From Bifidobacterium miconisargentati (GTDB taxonomy: Bacteria; Actinomycetota; Actinomycetes; Actinomycetales; Bifidobacteriaceae): DNA of 64,000 bases. The notes beneath the pieces are model-generated. The model did not search any database and was not told where the DNA came from. It saw only the letters and a list, made by a program, of their open reading frames with translations. Where the stretch lies: contig NZ_JAHBBJ010000008.1 in the NCBI RefSeq assembly GCF_019331675.1, forward strand, positions 62,001-126,000. The letters run 5' to 3'. Both the position numbers and the translations under genes were made by a program. Position 1 is the stretch's first letter. Each line of letters opens with the position of its first letter. Of this stretch, positions 46,941-55,463 are shown piece after piece.

Positions 46941-47918
46941 ATGGCCTCGAAGGATCATCAATCGGAACCGATGGAAACAGCTTCCGAAACCCTTCATCGT
47001 ATTTTTGATGGGCAGGGTTCCGTGCTGGGTAACCAGATTGCCGACGAATCCTCCCGCTACGAGGCACTCAAGCAGGCGGTCTTCCCCAAGCCGGCGAAGA
47101 CCCGTCGCATCGCCGTCGCCAACCAGAAGGGCGGCGTGGGCAAGACCACGTCCACGGTGAACGTCGCCGCCGCGCTGGCCAACAAGGGCGCGCAGGTGCT
47201 GGTCATCGACATGGATCCGCAGGGCAACGCCTCCACGGCTCTTGGCGTGCCGCATGCCTCGGGGGACAAGTCCGTGTATGACGTCATCGAAGGACGCGCC
47301 GGACTGGGGGATGTGCTGACGGTCTGCCCGGACTTCGCCACGCTGGACGTGGTGCCGGCCTCCATCGACCTGAGCGGTGCCGAACTTGAGGTGGCGGACC
47401 TGCCCAACCGTAACACCCTGCTCAAGGAGGCGCTGGACCTGTACCTGCGCCAGTCCGAGAAGCACTATGACTACGTGTTCATCGACTGCCCGCCGAGCCT
47501 GGGTCTGCTCGTGATCAATGCCATGTGCGCGGTCACGGAGATGCTTATCCCGATTCAGGCCGAGTACTACGCACTGGAGGGTCTGGGCCAGCTCATCAAC
47601 ACCATCGGTCTGGTGCAGACGCACTTCAATCCGGTGCTGCTGGTGTCCACCATGCTGGTCACCATGTTCGACCGCCGCACCCTGCTGAGCCGCGAGGTGT
47701 ATGGCGAGGTCAAGGGACACTACCCGAGCATCGTGCTCAACACCACCATTCCACGTTCCGTGAAGATCTCCGAGGCACCCAGCTTCTCGCAGTCGGTGAT
47801 CGCCTATGACCCACGCGGCATCGGCGCGATCGCCTACGGCGAGGCCGCTCTGGAGATTGCCAAGCATTCCCAGCAGGTGCTCGACGCCATTGATGCGAGG
47901 AGGAAGAACAACTCATGA
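46941..47918 (+). CDS. parA: Chromosome partitioning ATPase ParA (Soj)
   Basis: A 325-residue deviant Walker ATPase: KGGVGKTT (63-70), then DMDPQGNAST and IDCPPSLGLL. A 50-residue N-terminal extension precedes the core. AAGGAGG 7 bases before ATG 46941 sets the start. With ParB and parS it moves the origin regions apart. It overlaps parB by 4 bases. Confidence 0.97.
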   Translation: MASKDHQSEPMETASETLHRIFDGQGSVLGNQIADESSRYEALKQAVFPKPAKTRRIAVANQKGGVGKTTSTVNVAAALANKGAQVLVIDMDPQGNASTALGVPHASGDKSVYDVIEGRAGLGDVLTVCPDFATLDVVPASIDLSGAELEVADLPNRNTLLKEALDLYLRQSEKHYDYVFIDCPPSLGLLVINAMCAVTEMLIPIQAEYYALEGLGQLINTIGLVQTHFNPVLLVSTMLVTMFDRRTLLSREVYGEVKGHYPSIVLNTTIPRSVKISEAPSFSQSVIAYDPRGIGAIAYGEAALEIAKHSQQVLDAIDARRKNNS

Positions 47919-49357
47919 CATCGAAATCTCGACTCGGCAAGGGCCTCGGTGCATTGTTCCCCACGCTGCCGGGGGAGCAGGATGCCAACGCGCAACTGGA
48001 ACTGCTGCCGGATACCGATAAGCATGATGGAGCCGAAGCGCAGGCCGGGGCCGGTGCCACTGCCGTGAAGGACTCGGTGAAGTCCGGTAACGCCGGTGCC
48101 GTAGCGGGGGAGTCCGGTACGACCGCGAAGCAGTCCGCCAGCAAGCATCAGAAGAAGACCGCGGGCAAGCGTGCCTCCATGCCGAGCATCGGCGCGATCG
48201 CCCACCCAAGTGATCTGTTCTTCGGCGGTGAGGACGTTCCCACCGCCACCACGCCGATCGATACCTTCATGCCGATTCCGGGCGCGGCCCAGCATGCCGT
48301 GCGTGCGGACGAAAGCAAGGATGTTTCACGTGAAACATCTCAGCCGGCGTCGGCGGGCAAGGATAAGGATGCGAAGGATTCCACTGGTTCGTCCGAGCAG
48401 TCGGGCGAGGATAAGCCGGTGGAGCTGAAGCCGGTGGAGGGCGGCTACCTCGCCGAACTGAAGCTGTCCGACATCGGGCCGAATGCGCATCAGCCGCGTA
48501 CCATCTTCGACGAGGACGAACTCAACGAGCTGTCCGCTTCCATCAAGGAAGTCGGCGTGCTGCAGCCCATCGTGGTGCGCCGCCGACCGGCGGATCAGAT
48601 CGCCGCGGCCAAGGCCGAGCAGCAGTCCTCCGATACGGAGTCGAACGCCAATCCGTTCGCCGGGCGTATGGACAGCCCGTATGAGCTCATCATGGGTGAA
48701 CGCCGTTGGCGCGCGTCCCAGCTCGCTGGACTGGAGACCATCCCGGCCATCGTCAAGACCACGGCAGACGATGACATGCTGCGCGACGCCTTGCTGGAGA
48801 ACCTGCATCGTGTCGCCCTGAATCCGCTGGAAGAGGCGGCAGCCTATCAGCAGATGATCGACGAGTTCGGCCTGACTCAGGCGCAGCTGTCCAAGTCGGT
48901 GTCCAAGTCCCGTCCGCAGATCGCCAATACGCTGCGACTGCTCAACCTACCTGCCGCGGTGCAGAAGAAGGTGGCGGCCGGCGTGCTGTCGTCCGGTCAC
49001 GCACGTGCGCTGCTGGGATTGACCGATCCTGAGGAGATGGACAAGCTGGCCTCCCGCATCATCGCGGAGGGACTGTCCGTGCGCAGTGCCGAGGAGATCG
49101 TCTCGATGAAGATCGCCTCGGGGGAGCAGCCCAAGAAGCCGAAGACCTCCAAGACCAACCCGTGGGTCGGATCCGCCATCCAGCAAAGCCTGGAGAACCA
49201 CTTCGACACCAAGGTGTCCATCAAGGGCACACAGAAGCATGGTCGCATCGAGATTGTGTTCTCGTCGCCGGAGGATATGGATCGCATCCTGCAGTTGTTG
49301 GTTCCCGGACAGGGTGACGCCGCTGCGTCCGGTTCTGGCGACTCCAAGTGGGTGTGA
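47915..49357 (+). CDS. parB: Chromosome partitioning protein ParB
   Basis: A 480-residue ParB with a long, disordered N-terminal region (1-175), the CTPase/ParB core (KLSDIGPNAHQPRTIFD, GERRWRASQLAGLETIPAIV with the GERRxRA motif), a helix-turn-helix (GLTQAQLSKSVSKSRPQIANTLRLL, about 310-335) and a C-terminal dimerisation domain. A perfect parS lies inside its own coding sequence, in the disordered part. The gene is translationally coupled with parA. Confidence 0.97.
   Translation: MTSKSRLGKGLGALFPTLPGEQDANAQLELLPDTDKHDGAEAQAGAGATAVKDSVKSGNAGAVAGESGTTAKQSASKHQKKTAGKRASMPSIGAIAHPSDLFFGGEDVPTATTPIDTFMPIPGAAQHAVRADESKDVSRETSQPASAGKDKDAKDSTGSSEQSGEDKPVELKPVEGGYLAELKLSDIGPNAHQPRTIFDEDELNELSASIKEVGVLQPIVVRRRPADQIAAAKAEQQSSDTESNANPFAGRMDSPYELIMGERRWRASQLAGLETIPAIVKTTADDDMLRDALLENLHRVALNPLEEAAAYQQMIDEFGLTQAQLSKSVSKSRPQIANTLRLLNLPAAVQKKVAAGVLSSGHARALLGLTDPEEMDKLASRIIAEGLSVRSAEEIVSMKIASGEQPKKPKTSKTNPWVGSAIQQSLENHFDTKVSIKGTQKHGRIEIVFSSPEDMDRILQLLVPGQGDAAASGSGDSKWV
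48322..48337. promoter_or_regulatory. parS: parS site 3 (inside parB)
   Basis: TGTTTCACGTGAAACA in the parB reading frame, coding for V-S-R-E-T in the disordered N-terminal part. Confidence 0.95.
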
Positions 49358-49409
49358 ACTCGTCTTGGCGGTTGATGGCCTAGAGATGGCCGAATAGCGT
49401 ATCTGGACG

Positions 49410-49494
49410 CTGATGGAATAGGGGTATGCCTCCCGACACACTCAAGGCCGTTCGGCCAAGCTTACGGTCGGGAGACATACCCCTATTCCATCAG
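49410..49494. terminator. Long hairpin between convergent parB and trxB
   Basis: A 28-base arm starting CTGATGGAATAGGGGTATG (49410-49437) pairs with 49467-49494 with one mismatch. An inner GGCC-GTTC-GGCC hairpin sits in the loop. It lies between convergent genes and may stop both; it is unusually long and perfect for a plain terminator. Confidence 0.7.
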
Positions 49495-49511
49495 CTACGG
49501 GATATTGTTTT

Positions 49512-50693
49512 TTATTCCAGGTAAGCCTGGGCGTCGAGGGCGGCTCGGCAACCCATACCGGCTGCGCTGATGGCCTGGCGGTAGGTGCGGTCCACGCAGT
49601 CACCCGCGGCGAAGATGCCGGGGGCGCTGGTGACGGTGCTGCCGCCGTCCACGGCGATGTAGCCGTCGGCATCGCGCTTGACCACATCGGCCACGAAATC
49701 GGTGGCGGGGGTGTGGCCGATGGCCACGAACACGGCGTTGCAGTCCAGCGTGCTTTCCTCACCGGTCACGGTGCTGCGCAACGTGACGCCGGTGACATGC
49801 TTTTGCGGCTGCTTTGCCAAGCCGGACAGTAGTCCGCCGCCCAAAGCATTGCCGCCGAGACCGGGGAGTGTGATGGCCGGCTTGTCGTCGGTGGCTGTGC
49901 CGGGCTTGGTCAGACCGATGCCTGCACCGATATTCAGGGAGACACCGGCGGTCTTGATGGACGGCGCGGACGGGGCTTGATCGCCGGACCGCGCACTGCT
50001 GTTGGCTGTACTGGTTTCGTCAGCTGCAGCGGTGGAGGGTGCGTCGCTTGTGATGGCGGTGACGACGGTGTTGGTGACGAGCGTTAGTTTCGGATCGGCT
50101 TTGGCGCGTTCGACCATGATCTGCGAGGCGCGGAAGCTGTCGCGGCGATGAATCAGGGTGACTGACGAACCGAAGCGGGTGAGGAACAGGGCCTCCTCGA
50201 AAGCGGAGTCACCGCCGCCGACCACGACGATGGGCTTGTCCTTGAAGAAGAAGCCGTCGCAGGTGGCGCAGTAGGAGACGCCATGACCGGACAGTTCCTC
50301 TTCGCCGGGGACGCCGAGCTTGCGTACGTTGGAGCCGGTGGCCACGATGACGGCCGAGGTTTCGAGCGTTTCGTCGTCCGAGGTGGTCAGGCGGTATTGC
50401 GGGTGACCGTCATGCTGGGGGAGTGCTTCCACCGATTCGACATCGGCGGGAAGGAATTCGGCACCGAAGCGTTCGGCCTGCTTGCGCATGCGATCCATCA
50501 GTTCGGGGCCGAGAATGCCCTCCGGGAAACCAGGGAAGTTCTCCACCTCCGTGGTGTTGACGAGCTGGCCGCCGGGTGCCAGCGCGCCCGTGATGACGAG
50601 AGGATTGAAGCCGGCGCGGCCCAGATAGATGGCCGCGGTGTATCCGGCAGGACCGGAACCGATAATGATGACGCGATGTTTCACGTGAAACAT
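49512..50693 (-). CDS. trxB: Thioredoxin reductase with an insertion
   Basis: A 393-residue NADPH-FAD enzyme. FAD motif GSGPAGYTAA near 13-21, active site CATC (Cys142 and Cys145) and NADPH motif GGGDSAFEEA. A normal TrxB has about 310 residues; here about 80 extra residues (about 216-298), first Ser/Ala/Thr-rich and then Gly-rich, sit in the NADPH-domain region. Codons 1-6 (MFHVKH) form parS site 4. GTG at 50699 is an alternative start. Its position near murJ matches the mycobacterial trxB-region, but trxA is not adjacent. Confidence 0.93.
   Translation of the reverse strand: MFHVKHRVIIIGSGPAGYTAAIYLGRAGFNPLVITGALAPGGQLVNTTEVENFPGFPEGILGPELMDRMRKQAERFGAEFLPADVESVEALPQHDGHPQYRLTTSDDETLETSAVIVATGSNVRKLGVPGEEELSGHGVSYCATCDGFFFKDKPIVVVGGGDSAFEEALFLTRFGSSVTLIHRRDSFRASQIMVERAKADPKLTLVTNTVVTAITSDAPSTAAADETSTANSSARSGDQAPSAPSIKTAGVSLNIGAGIGLTKPGTATDDKPAITLPGLGGNALGGGLLSGLAKQPQKHVTGVTLRSTVTGEESTLDCNAVFVAIGHTPATDFVADVVKRDADGYIAVDGGSTVTSAPGIFAAGDCVDRTYRQAISAAGMGCRAALDAQAYLE
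50677..50692. promoter_or_regulatory. parS: parS site 4 (at the trxB start)
   Basis: TGTTTCACGTGAAACA overlaps the first codons of trxB. It is 5.5 kb from site 1. Confidence 0.95.
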
Positions 50694-50736
50694 TCTCACA
50701 TTGTCATAAGACCTTCCGCCCTCCGCTATAAACCTT

Positions 50737-50832
50737 GGCCCCCTCTGTCGAGGGGGCTGTCAGCGAAGCTGACTGGGGGAGAGTAGCGGAGCAGGCGGAG
50801 CCTGCGGGAAACTCTATCGACCGCAGGTCGAT
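50737..50832. repeat. Four-hairpin repeat, left copy flanking the DUF559 gene
   Basis: H1 GCCCCCTC-TGTC-GAGGGGGC (50738-50757), H2 GTCAGCGAAGCTGAC (50759-50773), H3 GCAGGCGGAGCCTGC (50791-50805), H4 ATCGACCGCAGGTCGAT (50816-50832), in this order reading right. It is an inverted relative of 51264-51360. The segments between hairpins (CTGGGGGAGAGTAGC) are nearly identical to those of the partner. Confidence 0.85.
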
Positions 50833-50867
50833 GCTAATTTACCGAAGCGCGATTACATAAGTTGGAT

Positions 50868-51230
50868 CTAGCTATCTCTCATGCTCGTCCGGACAGTGCT
50901 ATCAATCCGCTGGCATACCTCATGGAACATGAAGTCAACTTCATTGTTGGCGAACCGCAGCACTGACACCCCTGCAGCCTCAAGCTCTTTCGTGCGTATT
51001 GCATCGGCTTGCTGCTGGTTCACTATATAGTGACCGCCGCCATCAAGCTCCACCGCCAAACCGGCTTTGGCGCAATAGAAATCCACGATACGGTTGCCTA
51101 TAGGCTTCTGACGCTGCCATCGGACTGGGTAGGAGCTGAGAAATCCATACCAGAGTTTCCTTTCCCATGGTGTCATATCTCGTCGTAGCTTCCTTGCTTT
51201 GCTGACGTTATCGGGGTTGTAATCCTTCAT
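50868..51230 (-). CDS. DUF559 nuclease-fold protein
   Basis: A 120-residue DUF559 protein of the Vsr/PD-(D/E)XK-like endonuclease fold. Motifs: ARKLRRDMTPWERKLWYGFL, then QKPIGNRIVDFYC and LAVELDGGGHY, in which the acidic residues of DFYC and VELDGGGHY are the presumed metal site. Start ATG 51230 begins the domain; the frame opens to 51299 but that extension lies in the repeat. No clear Shine-Dalgarno. The gene is bracketed by inverted four-hairpin repeats and sits between trxB and murJ where relatives usually have none, so it looks inserted. Catalysis is predicted only. Confidence 0.82.
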   Translation of the reverse strand: MKDYNPDNVSKARKLRRDMTPWERKLWYGFLSSYPVRWQRQKPIGNRIVDFYCAKAGLAVELDGGGHYIVNQQQADAIRTKELEAAGVSVLRFANNEVDFMFHEVCQRIDSTVRTSMRDS

Positions 51231-51263
51231 TGGTACAGCATAGCTGTCAAGCTGCGGTAGCGG

Positions 51264-51360
51264 CATCGGTCTGCGACCGATGGATTTCTCCGCAGGCATT
51301 CGCCTGCATTGCTACTCTCCCCCAGTCAGCTTTGCTGACAGCCCCCTCGACAGAGGGGGC
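51264..51360. repeat. Four-hairpin repeat, right copy flanking the DUF559 gene
   Basis: Reading right: H4 CATCGGTCTGCGACCGATG (51264-51282), H3 GCAGGCATTCGCCTGC (51292-51307), H2 GTCAGCTTTGCTGAC (51325-51339), H1 GCCCCCTCGACAGAGGGGGC (51341-51360). The order is the mirror image of the left copy. H3 and H4 stems differ from the left copy at paired positions but still pair. Confidence 0.85.
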
Positions 51361-51373
51361 CAAGGTCCTATAC

Positions 51374-51408
51374 GAAAAAGGCCTGTGGAATTTGGGTTCC
51401 ACAGGCCT
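51374..51408 (-). terminator. murJ: murJ terminator
   Basis: AGGCCTGTGGAA (51379-51390) pairs with TTCCACAGGCCT (51397-51408). On the minus strand a T-run follows, about 25 bases after the murJ stop. Confidence 0.85.
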
Positions 51409-51431
51409 GGGTAAGAGGGAAAAGAGGAAGG

Positions 51432-54400
51432 TTAGAAGACCTCGACCTTTTCGATGTAGAGCTGGTTTTGGGGCATGCTATCGACCGGGACCCAGAGGAT
51501 AAGGTCCTGGGTGTTGACCGTCTTGGTGAACTTGATCTCGGTGGTACCGCCCTCGGCGAAGGTGAACTCGGCCACCTGCTCGCCCTGGGTCGGGTCGCCG
51601 GTGGTGTTCGCGCGGATGTAGCCCTTGCCGCCGGAGGTGCGGATGGTCACCGTCATGCGGTACACGTCATGCGCCTGATCGAGATGCATGTAGTACGCAT
51701 AGCCGGACTGGCCGCCCGGATTGGACAGGAAGTTCGCGCTGGAGATGGTGTACGCGGTGTTATTCACATGCTTCGGCGTGGGAACGGCCTTCGAATCCTT
51801 GTCTTCATTCGTGGCCTTCTTGGTCGTCGTGCTCTTCTTCTTGGTGCTGTCGGAGCTGGACGAGGAGGAATCGGACGAGGAGCTGCTATCGGTGCTCTCG
51901 CCCTTCGTGGCGCTGGCGCCGGTGCCGTCACCGAACGGAACCTGGCTTTCGTCGAACTCGGGCCACTCGCCCTCGCTCACGGACTTGCCGGTGGTGTCGG
52001 ACGGGTTGCCGGAGCTGTTGCGGAAGGCGGCCACGGCCCAGACCGTAGCGGCGATCACCACGAGCACGGCAGCCACGATGGCCACGACCTTGGTGCTGAA
52101 CTTGCCGAACAGATGCGCGTTCGGCAGCTCATCGCCCTCCGTACGCTTCGGCGGATCCTTGGGCTCGAAGCTCGGCGGAATCGCGGCGATCTCCGCGATG
52201 CGGGCCTGCTCCTCCTCCAACGCACGCAGGGACTCCTCGCCGGGGGCCACCGCGCGGCCGGCTGCGTCATACACCGGAATGCGGCTTGTGGTCTCGCCGG
52301 GTGCCTGCTCGGGGTTGAGCGAACCGGTGGGAATCGGCACGGTCAGCCGGGAGTTGCCCACGGCCGTGGTAGGGGCGGGATTGAAGCTGTTGTACCAGTC
52401 GCCGGTATCCTCGCCGGACAGATTCTCGTTCTGCCAGGCGTCGGAGAAGTTGAAATCGAACAGGCGGCGGCCGTCGTTCGCGTCGCCTTCGCCGGCGGCG
52501 TCACCGTTCTTCTGCGCCGGGTTCGGCGGCAGGGCGATGGCGGGGGTGCTGGTGGCAATGGACAGGGTCGGCAGCTGCTGGTTGCTCACCAGACCGTCCG
52601 GAATGGGGTTGATGTCCGGTTCGGCCACCGGGCACAGCGGTGCGGTGGCGATGGAGCATTCGCCGCTCACGTTCGGCAGGGCGATGTCCTCCGCACCCAG
52701 CTCGGTCAGCGGCTTCCAGTCGCCCAGCAGCGCCTCGAGCTCCACCAAGGAAGCCATCGGCAGGGTCGGATCATCGGCCTCGATGAGGTTCAGGCCGCGC
52801 TTCAGGATCACGCGGAACTCGCCCGGAGCGTCCTGCGGCAGTTGATTCAGGTCGAAGTGGGGGTCGGTCTCGCTCGGCGTGCGCGTGAGCAGCGAGTACA
52901 GCAGCGCGGAAAGCTGACGGATGGCCAGCTGCTCGGCGCTTTCCAGCGGCGTGGTGAGTCCCAGCGTATCGGCCAGCATCGGGGTGAACGGACCGTCCGC
53001 GATCTCCACGCCGGTGGTGGTCACGCGCACGGTGTCGGTGGTGATCGCCACGTTGATGGGCGTGCCGGACAGCATCGGACGAATGCCCTGCAGCGTCTCG
53101 CCGATAATGGAACGCATGGCGTCATGGCTGAGCACGTTGCCCGCGCCGGTCAGGTAATCGGTGACGGACAGGCCGTTGTCCAACGGCATCACGGCCAGCA
53201 GTACGCCGGACTGCAGGCGGTACTTGAGCACCGGCGTATGACGTTCCGGTTTGGTGGCCACGATACGGCCGGCGATGGTGTCGATGGCGGTGAGCACCTG
53301 GCTGTTGGAGACGAGGAACAGCTGGCAGTCCTTGGCCAGCACGCGGTCGTTCGCCTTCCATGCCTCGATGCCGGGTTCCTCGCGCAACGAGGACACCAGC
53401 GTGTATCGATTGAGAATGGTATCTCCCAGATGCGGTTTCATAAGCTCGTCCGGCTCCGTATGGTTGTTGGTGATGTTCTTCGAAAGTGTCTTTGACATTC
53501 TATCCGTCGGGATGGCCCGGCGAATGGTTCCCGAGGATGATGTGGACGGGATGAGCGCGGGGATCGACTCGGCCGGCCAGGCGGGGGAGGCGCCCTGTGC
53601 GGAGCGGTCTGCGGCATCGTCTGAGACACCGTCTGCAATACCGTCCGGTTCGCTCTCGTCGCCGGGGTTCCGCTGGTCCTTTGCAAGGGAATTGACGGCT
53701 TGGTCTGCCCCGGCATCCTGCGGCTGCGGTTGCGCGGGCTGAGCGGGCTGCTGTGCCTGCGACTGTACATCCTGCGACTGCGTGGCCTGCGGTCCGCGGC
53801 GTCGGCCCAGTCCGAGCCGTGCACCGACCATCCGCGCCGCACCGGTCAGTTCCGGCGTGCGCAGCACCCACAGCACACCCACGTACACCACCGCCAGCAC
53901 GATGGTGAGCACCACGCAGATGCCGAGCGCGGCGAACCATCCCATATGGCCGCCGGTCGGCTGGATGCTCACGCCGAACAGTGCGGTGATTGGCTTCTTG
54001 ATGAGCCAGGTGACCAGTCCGCCTGCCACCGCGGCGAGCGTGGCCTTGCCGTACGTGAGCATGATGGCCCGGCCGCCGAGACTGCCGTCGAACCGTTTGC
54101 GCAGCATGATGATCGTGGGCGGCATCGCAAGGAATGCCGCGAGGGTGACGGAGCAGGCGATGCCGGTGACCCAGTGCTCGGGTGGCAGGATCAGCGTGCC
54201 GGCGACGATAAGAGCGGAAACGGATCCGTACTGTATGAGCGCTGATAGGAATGGATGCAAGCCGTCTTCGAATGCGTAGAACGTACGCTGAATGAGCAGA
54301 AAGGCTGAGCATGCAGGAATCCCAACAGACAATGCTATCAACGCATAGGAGATGAGCATGGTCTCGTCCATCGAGACCGAGGGCAGCAGCGCGCGGATGA

Positions 54401-55463
54401 TCGGTTCGGGGAACACGATCATCGCGGCCGCGAAGAACATGATGAGCAGTCCCACGTTGTTCAGCGCGCTGCCCAGGTCATGCCGGGCCTCGTCGAGATC
54501 ATGCGCGGCCACGGACCGGGAGATCTTCGGGAACATCGCCGTGGACACGGATACGGCGAGCAGTGAATACGGCAGCACGAACAACGTGTAGGCGTTCTGG
54601 TAGGTGGCGTTACCGGCGATGTCAAACAGGCTCGCGCCGGTCAGTTCATGAGCGCGCTGCGGGGCCAGCGTGGCCACGCGGGTCAGCACGATGCCCGAAA
54701 TCTCGCTGGTGATGACCACGCCGAGTGAGCCCAGCGCCACCGGGCCCATGGCCTTAAGGCCGAAGCCGGTCAGGCCGAAACTTGGCCGGTATTTGAAGCC
54801 GATACGCGCCAGCGGCAGGAACAGGATCAGCGCTTGGAACGCCACGCCCAGCGTCCAGGTGCCGGCGGTCAGCGCGATCTTGTCCGCCGTCCAGAAGTCG
54901 AGTGGCTGCTCGTTGGCCTTGCCGAACAGCAGGATGAACGCCGTGAAGCCGGCGCAGCTGATCACGTTCGCACCCGTGGAGCTCCACGCATAGGTGACGA
55001 AATGGTCTCGTGCGGCCAGGATCTGCCCCAACACCGTATACAGGCCGTAGAAGAACACCTGCGGCATGCACCACAGCGTGAACGCGGTGGTCAGCGCCAT
55101 CATCTGATGGTCGTTGCTGCCCACGTACAGTCGGGCGAGCAGGGGAGCGGCGGCGGCCATGATCAGGGTCATCGCCAGCAGCAGACCGATGGCCAGCGTG
55201 ATGAGTCGGTTCAGACGCTCCTGGGCGTCCTTCTCCTTCATCGTGCGCACGATCTGCGGCACCAGCACGGCGTTGAAAATGCCACCCGAGACCAGCGTGA
55301 ACACGGATTGCGGAATCATCGATCCCGCCTGATAGGCGTTGGCCGCAAGTCCGGTGGTGCCGATCGCGGCGGCCAGGAGAATCGTACGGAGCTGACCGGT
55401 CACGCGGGAGGCCGCGGTTCCGGACGCCATGATCAGGGAATTACGGCCAACGGTCGAACTCAT
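51432..55463 (-). CDS. murJ: MurJ lipid II flippase fused to a pseudokinase and an extracellular domain
   Basis: A 1343-residue fusion like mycobacterial MviN. Residues about 1-545 form the MurJ/MviN transporter with 14 membrane segments (starts RNSLIMASGTAASRVTGQLRTILL); it flips lipid II for peptidoglycan synthesis. A Gln/Pro/Ala-rich linker precedes a kinase-like domain (about 690-935, GDTILNRYTLVSSLREEPGIEAWKAND) with no HRD or DFG motif, so a pseudokinase. A disordered region, one membrane helix (about 1120-1145) and a Ser/Lys-rich stalk lead to a C-terminal extracellular beta domain. It overlaps the DUF6049 gene by 4 bases. Phospho-regulation by an FHA partner, as in Mycobacterium, is plausible. 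Confidence 0.94.
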   Translation of the reverse strand: MSSTVGRNSLIMASGTAASRVTGQLRTILLAAAIGTTGLAANAYQAGSMIPQSVFTLVSGGIFNAVLVPQIVRTMKEKDAQERLNRLITLAIGLLLAMTLIMAAAAPLLARLYVGSNDHQMMALTTAFTLWCMPQVFFYGLYTVLGQILAARDHFVTYAWSSTGANVISCAGFTAFILLFGKANEQPLDFWTADKIALTAGTWTLGVAFQALILFLPLARIGFKYRPSFGLTGFGLKAMGPVALGSLGVVITSEISGIVLTRVATLAPQRAHELTGASLFDIAGNATYQNAYTLFVLPYSLLAVSVSTAMFPKISRSVAAHDLDEARHDLGSALNNVGLLIMFFAAAMIVFPEPIIRALLPSVSMDETMLISYALIALSVGIPACSAFLLIQRTFYAFEDGLHPFLSALIQYGSVSALIVAGTLILPPEHWVTGIACSVTLAAFLAMPPTIIMLRKRFDGSLGGRAIMLTYGKATLAAVAGGLVTWLIKKPITALFGVSIQPTGGHMGWFAALGICVVLTIVLAVVYVGVLWVLRTPELTGAARMVGARLGLGRRRGPQATQSQDVQSQAQQPAQPAQPQPQDAGADQAVNSLAKDQRNPGDESEPDGIADGVSDDAADRSAQGASPAWPAESIPALIPSTSSSGTIRRAIPTDRMSKTLSKNITNNHTEPDELMKPHLGDTILNRYTLVSSLREEPGIEAWKANDRVLAKDCQLFLVSNSQVLTAIDTIAGRIVATKPERHTPVLKYRLQSGVLLAVMPLDNGLSVTDYLTGAGNVLSHDAMRSIIGETLQGIRPMLSGTPINVAITTDTVRVTTTGVEIADGPFTPMLADTLGLTTPLESAEQLAIRQLSALLYSLLTRTPSETDPHFDLNQLPQDAPGEFRVILKRGLNLIEADDPTLPMASLVELEALLGDWKPLTELGAEDIALPNVSGECSIATAPLCPVAEPDINPIPDGLVSNQQLPTLSIATSTPAIALPPNPAQKNGDAAGEGDANDGRRLFDFNFSDAWQNENLSGEDTGDWYNSFNPAPTTAVGNSRLTVPIPTGSLNPEQAPGETTSRIPVYDAAGRAVAPGEESLRALEEEQARIAEIAAIPPSFEPKDPPKRTEGDELPNAHLFGKFSTKVVAIVAAVLVVIAATVWAVAAFRNSSGNPSDTTGKSVSEGEWPEFDESQVPFGDGTGASATKGESTDSSSSSDSSSSSSDSTKKKSTTTKKATNEDKDSKAVPTPKHVNNTAYTISSANFLSNPGGQSGYAYYMHLDQAHDVYRMTVTIRTSGGKGYIRANTTGDPTQGEQVAEFTFAEGGTTEIKFTKTVNTQDLILWVPVDSMPQNQLYIEKVEVF

